Shown here piece by piece: positions 61,276 to 64,000 of a DNA stretch of 64,000 nucleotides. The position numbers were made by a program, and so were the translations under genes. The stretch is from QQVM01 sp035341855 (GTDB lineage Bacteria > Bacteroidota > Bacteroidia > AKYH767-A > 2013-40CM-41-45), in contig DAOQWA010000005.1 in NCBI GenBank assembly GCA_035341855.1, forward strand, positions 54,391 through 118,390, given 5' to 3'. The notes beneath the pieces were generated by a model that saw nothing but the letters and a program-made list of their open reading frames with translations, ran no database searches and was not told the DNA's origin. How positions within the stretch are numbered: position 1 is the first letter of the stretch; every line of letters starts with the position of its first letter.

Positions 61276-61866
61276 TTATTTCATCTTGTTAAAATCGGTC
61301 ATGGTTCGTTCAATACCAATAGCGACAAAGCTTTTTGCAATTTGGACTGACTTGTCTATACGTTCTTTTAAGGTCTTTTGTTCTTCCTCACCCCATTGCC
61401 CAAGCACGTAATCCACTTGCTTTCCTTTCGAAAACTCATTGCCTATTCCGAAGCGAAGGCGTGCATAGTCCTGGCTTTGAAGTGTCTCTATGATATCACT
61501 CAGTCCGTTATGTCCTCCGTCACTTCCCTTCTTCCTCAATCTTAATGTTCCATAAGGAAGCGCAAGATCATCGGTGATGACCAACAAATTTTCAATAGGA
61601 ATTTTCTCTGCCTGTAACCAGTAGTTCACTGCTTTGCCACTGAGGTTCATGTAGGTTGTTGGCTTGATGATGACAATTACTTTTCCCTTAAATTTTGTTT
61701 CATGCACCATAGCCAGACGATCATTTCTGAAAAGTGATGAGGCCTTACGATCTTCCTTTTGTAATGATTCTGCCAATGCATCTGCTACCAGGAATCCGAC
61801 GTTATGTCGTGTAAAGGAATATTCCTCTCCAATATTTCCCAGTCCGGCAATAAGATATTTACTCAT
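61276..61866 (-). CDS. pth: Peptidyl-tRNA hydrolase
   Basis: A 196-residue enzyme that recycles peptidyl-tRNA. Family motifs are clear: LIAGLGNIGEEYSFTRHNVG (with the catalytic His in TRHNVGF), KPTTYMNLSG, DDLALPYG and KGSDGGHNGLSDI. It follows rplY and prs in the same direction, the order common in bacteria. A TATCTTCG element sits only 5 bases before the ATG, which may indicate a leaderless start or a slightly misplaced start. Confidence 0.95.
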   Translation of the reverse strand: MSKYLIAGLGNIGEEYSFTRHNVGFLVADALAESLQKEDRKASSLFRNDRLAMVHETKFKGKVIVIIKPTTYMNLSGKAVNYWLQAEKIPIENLLVITDDLALPYGTLRLRKKGSDGGHNGLSDIIETLQSQDYARLRFGIGNEFSKGKQVDYVLGQWGEEEQKTLKERIDKSVQIAKSFVAIGIERTMTDFNKMK

Positions 61867-61926
61867 TCGACGAAGATAGGTTTTTGGATGTTTTTATTCT
61901 TCCAATTGAAAATTCTTTCAATAAAA

Positions 61927-61958
61927 AAAGCCCCGGATCTGATATGTCCCGGGGCTTT
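61927..61958 (-). terminator. Intrinsic terminator after rplY
   Basis: A 10-bp stem (AAAGCCCCGG at 61927-61936 with CCGGGGCTTT at 61949-61958). On the minus strand it is followed by a T-run. It separates rplY from pth. Confidence 0.8.
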
Positions 61959-61974
61959 CTGTATGCAAAAAGAA

Positions 61975-62619
61975 TTATTTTTTCTTTTCATCTTTAGCAG
62001 GAGCAGCGGCAGCAGCACCTTCAGCAGGAGCAGCAGCAGCGGCTGCTACAGGAGCAGCTTCAACCGGCGCAGCTACTACGCGAGTAGTTTTCACGGCAGT
62101 GATCACGTTAGATGGTGAATCCAGGAACTCAACACCCGCCATTTTCATATCACGAACACGAACATCATCGCCGATCTCCATTTCATCGATTTTAATCTCG
62201 ATAGAATCCGGCAGATGTTTCGGAAGAGCTGCGATCTTCAAACGGCGAAGTTTGTTAACCAGGACTCCACCGGCACGAACGCCAGGCGAATTACCGGTAA
62301 CACGAACCGGAACCTGAATGTTTACCTTTTTGTCATCACTCAATTCTAAAAAATCGATGTGAAGGATCTTATCGGTGACAGCATGAAACTGGATATCTTT
62401 CATCATGCATTTGTGCACGTTACCATCCAAATTCAATTCAACTGTGTATACTTCCGGTGTGTACACCAAACCTTTTAGAGACATGGCCGGTGTGCTGAAG
62501 TGGTATTGTTCTTTTCCACCGTACAGTACACACGGAACCATACCCTCTGCTCGCAGTTTTTTTGTCTCCTGCTTTGACTGAGCTGCTCTCTTTGTTCCGT
62601 TAATTGCAATTGATTTCAT
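61975..62619 (-). CDS. rplY: 50S ribosomal protein L25/Ctc
   Basis: A 214-residue protein of the long Ctc type. The N-terminal L25 domain binds 5S rRNA (RAAQSKQETKKLRAEGMVPC, then LYGGKEQYHF). A second beta domain holds PVRVTGNSPGVRAGGVL and LPKHLPDSIEIKIDE. An Ala-Glu-Pro-rich tail rich in Lys at the end is a low-complexity extension of variable length in Bacteroidetes. It is separated from prs by 73 bases and probably shares its transcript. Confidence 0.94.
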   Translation of the reverse strand: MKSIAINGTKRAAQSKQETKKLRAEGMVPCVLYGGKEQYHFSTPAMSLKGLVYTPEVYTVELNLDGNVHKCMMKDIQFHAVTDKILHIDFLELSDDKKVNIQVPVRVTGNSPGVRAGGVLVNKLRRLKIAALPKHLPDSIEIKIDEMEIGDDVRVRDMKMAGVEFLDSPSNVITAVKTTRVVAAPVEAAPVAAAAAAPAEGAAAAAPAKDEKKK

Positions 62620-62692
62620 TTTTCTGTTTGTTTGATTTGTTTGTTTTTATATGATTAAATACTCTTTTCAATTATGAATTCTACTAATCAGT

Positions 62693-63625
62693 TTAGACAA
62701 GGAATAACTTGCTGATACTCTCATAAACATATACACGACGAATGATCCTTGCGAACAATTCGGCAGTCGGAATAACTTTTATTTTATCACTATCTCCCCG
62801 AATAGGTATGGTGTCAGTGACCACCAACTCTGTAAGTCTTGAATTGTTAATGCGCTCATAGGCTTTTCCTGAAAGCACAGGGTGGGTACAAAATGCACGC
62901 ACGCTGGTTGCTCCTTTGTCAAATAACATATCAGCAGCGGTTGTCAATGTTCCGGCCGTATCGCAAATATCATCGACGAGAATGATGTCTCTGCCTTCAA
63001 CATCACCGATAACGGTCATTGTACCTATCTCATTAGCTTTCTTTCTTTGCTTATCACAAATTACCATTTCGGCATTGAAGTATTTAGCATATCCTCTTGC
63101 GCGGTTCACCCCTCCCATGTCTGGAGCGGCGATGGTAATATTTTTTAGCTGTAGTGATTCGATATAAGGAACGAACAAGGATGAAGGCTCAAGATGATCC
63201 ACCGGAATATCAAAGAAGCCTTGAATCTGCGGCGCATGAAGGTCCATTGTCATAATACGTGTGATCCCTGCGGTCTGCAGCAGATTTGCGACCAGCTTTG
63301 CTGCAATGGCTACTCTCGGTTTATCTTTTCTGTCAGACCTGGCAAAACCGAAATAAGGGATAACAGCGGTAATGTAATGCGCTGAAGCTCGTTTAGCGGC
63401 ATCTATCAGGAGCAAAAGTTCCATCAGGTTATCCGCCGGAGCGAAAGTTGACTGGATGATAAATACATCACAACCACGAACGGACTCATCGAATGAAGGC
63501 GATATTTCACCGTCGCTAAATCGGGCAACGTTTACTTCACCCAAAGGGAGGCCGTATGCCAGGGCAATATTATGTGCCAGATAATTGGTGGCTGTACCTG
63601 AAAATAATTTGACATTGCGCTCCAT
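62693..63625 (-). CDS. prs: Ribose-phosphate pyrophosphokinase
   Basis: A protein of 310 residues from ATG 63625. The in-frame TTG at 63709 would add 28 unconserved residues. It makes phosphoribosyl pyrophosphate from ribose-5-phosphate and ATP. The N-terminal half has KLFSGTATNYLAHNIA and DVFIIQSTFAPADNLMELLL. The Mg-binding DLHAPQIQGFF and the PRPP-binding loop DIILVDDICDTAGTLTTAAD are clear. It is the first gene of the prs-rplY-pth set. Confidence 0.96.
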   Translation of the reverse strand: MERNVKLFSGTATNYLAHNIALAYGLPLGEVNVARFSDGEISPSFDESVRGCDVFIIQSTFAPADNLMELLLLIDAAKRASAHYITAVIPYFGFARSDRKDKPRVAIAAKLVANLLQTAGITRIMTMDLHAPQIQGFFDIPVDHLEPSSLFVPYIESLQLKNITIAAPDMGGVNRARGYAKYFNAEMVICDKQRKKANEIGTMTVIGDVEGRDIILVDDICDTAGTLTTAADMLFDKGATSVRAFCTHPVLSGKAYERINNSRLTELVVTDTIPIRGDSDKIKVIPTAELFARIIRRVYVYESISKLFLV

Positions 63626-63751
63626 AAATCGGGTCCTTTTTCGGGGATGCAAAGAAAAGAAAATCAAGCGGATCAGGCAAGGGAGGGCAGCTAATTTTCC
63701 CCGACTCAAACAGCCTTTTTCATTAAAAATCCTACTTATTTGAAGGATTAT

Positions 63752-63781
63752 TTTGCAACGACTAAATATTGACTATTTTCG
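63752..63781 (+). promoter_or_regulatory. Probable promoter of tRNA-Leu
   Basis: TTTG (63752-63755), an 18-base spacer and TATTTTCG (63774-63781) fit the Bacteroidetes -33/-7 pattern with a C for T. The tRNA begins 28 bases downstream. Confidence 0.55.
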
Positions 63782-63808
63782 CAACCCAATTCAATCATAT
63801 TTCATGAT

Positions 63809-63892
63809 GCCCGGGTGGCGGAATTGGTAGACGCAGCAGACTCAAAATCTGCCGGGGGCAACCTCGTGGGGGTTCGATTCCCTTCCCGGGTA
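63809..63892 (+). tRNA. tRNA-Leu (anticodon CAA)
   Basis: The acceptor arm GCCCGGG pairs with CCCGGGT at 63885-63891 with discriminator A892. The D arm follows, then the anticodon stem GCAGA/TCTGC around loop CTCAAAA (anticodon CAA at 63843-63845), a long variable arm typical of tRNA-Leu, and the T arm GGGTTCGATTCCC. The 3' CCA is not encoded. It reads UUG codons. Confidence 0.95.
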
Positions 63893-63905
63893 CTTTATCA
63901 GTGCA

Positions 63906-63954
63906 AGAAACAGAGCGAGTGAACAGTAATATACTGTTCACTCGCTCTGTTTCT
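63906..63954. repeat. 23-bp perfect palindrome just after tRNA-Leu
   Basis: Arms 63906-63928 and 63932-63954 are perfectly complementary around the 3-base loop ATA. No T-run follows directly, so it is not a standard terminator. The 10-base sequence CTGTTCACTC within the right arm is repeated at 63991-64000, the window edge, which hints at a longer repeat beyond. Confidence 0.75.
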
Positions 63955-64000
63955 GGAGCTCAGACTAAGAGTTACACCCTGTTTTTTCTTCTGTTCACTC

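Noticed and set aside
61871..61878. TATCTTCG upstream of pth as a certain promoter
   Set aside because: It is too close to the ATG for a normal leader, so it is recorded only as a possible leaderless start.

Overview
The window comes from a member of the Bacteroidota, probably a Chitinophagales/Sphingobacteriales/Flavobacteriales-like lineage. Six predicted secreted proteins end in the C-terminal sorting domain of the type IX secretion system (T9SS). There is also a TonB-dependent receptor with an N-terminal carboxypeptidase-regulatory-like domain, SprB repeats, Bacteroidetes-type promoters (TTTG, about 19 bases, TAnnTTTG), and short GreA-like and DUF3109 proteins typical of the phylum. The DNA is AT-rich. 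No rRNA, CRISPR array or insertion sequence was seen.

Layout. 1-7214: a GreA-like small protein, a TPR protein, a secreted M64 metallopeptidase coupled to a small secreted partner, and a T9SS cargo protein. 7240-21498: a TonB-dependent receptor followed by a purine-degradation locus (xdhA, xdhB, puuD, allB, alc, an OHCU decarboxylase gene, a 5-hydroxyisourate hydrolase gene, a citrate-lyase-like gene, xdhC on the other strand, guaD). Together these would carry guanine and xanthine through urate and allantoin to ureidoglycolate and urea. 21560-31478: a membrane protein, several T9SS cargo proteins, a TatA-like protein, two overlapping small genes, and a LysM lytic transglycosylase. 31549-48051: hflX, a membrane cytochrome c, two amidohydrolase-family proteins (one with a degenerate half, one wholly degenerate), M49, DUF885 and M1 peptidase-like exported proteins, a hybrid histidine kinase, a GNAT acetyltransferase, and small haem proteins.

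48141-63892: core metabolism. This holds sdhCAB (succinate dehydrogenase/fumarate reductase), a free-standing NUMOD4/HNH-like gene, nrdA/nrdB (eukaryote-like class Ia ribonucleotide reductase), a DUF3109 gene, glyS, a Tat-exported Rieske protein, a SnoaL-like lipoprotein with a decayed relative beside it, another T9SS cargo protein, the conserved set pth-rplY-prs, and tRNA-Leu(CAA). A 23-bp perfect palindrome follows the tRNA at the window edge.

Working together: the purine genes form the clearest pathway. PuuD, a membrane urate oxidase with its own cytochrome c domain, would feed electrons to the respiratory chain. No recognisable ureidoglycolate lyase is present. The CitE-like protein occupies the end of the operon and is the best candidate for an unassigned terminal step. 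Many other genes encode exported peptidases and surface proteins, which fits a polymer- or protein-scavenging lifestyle.
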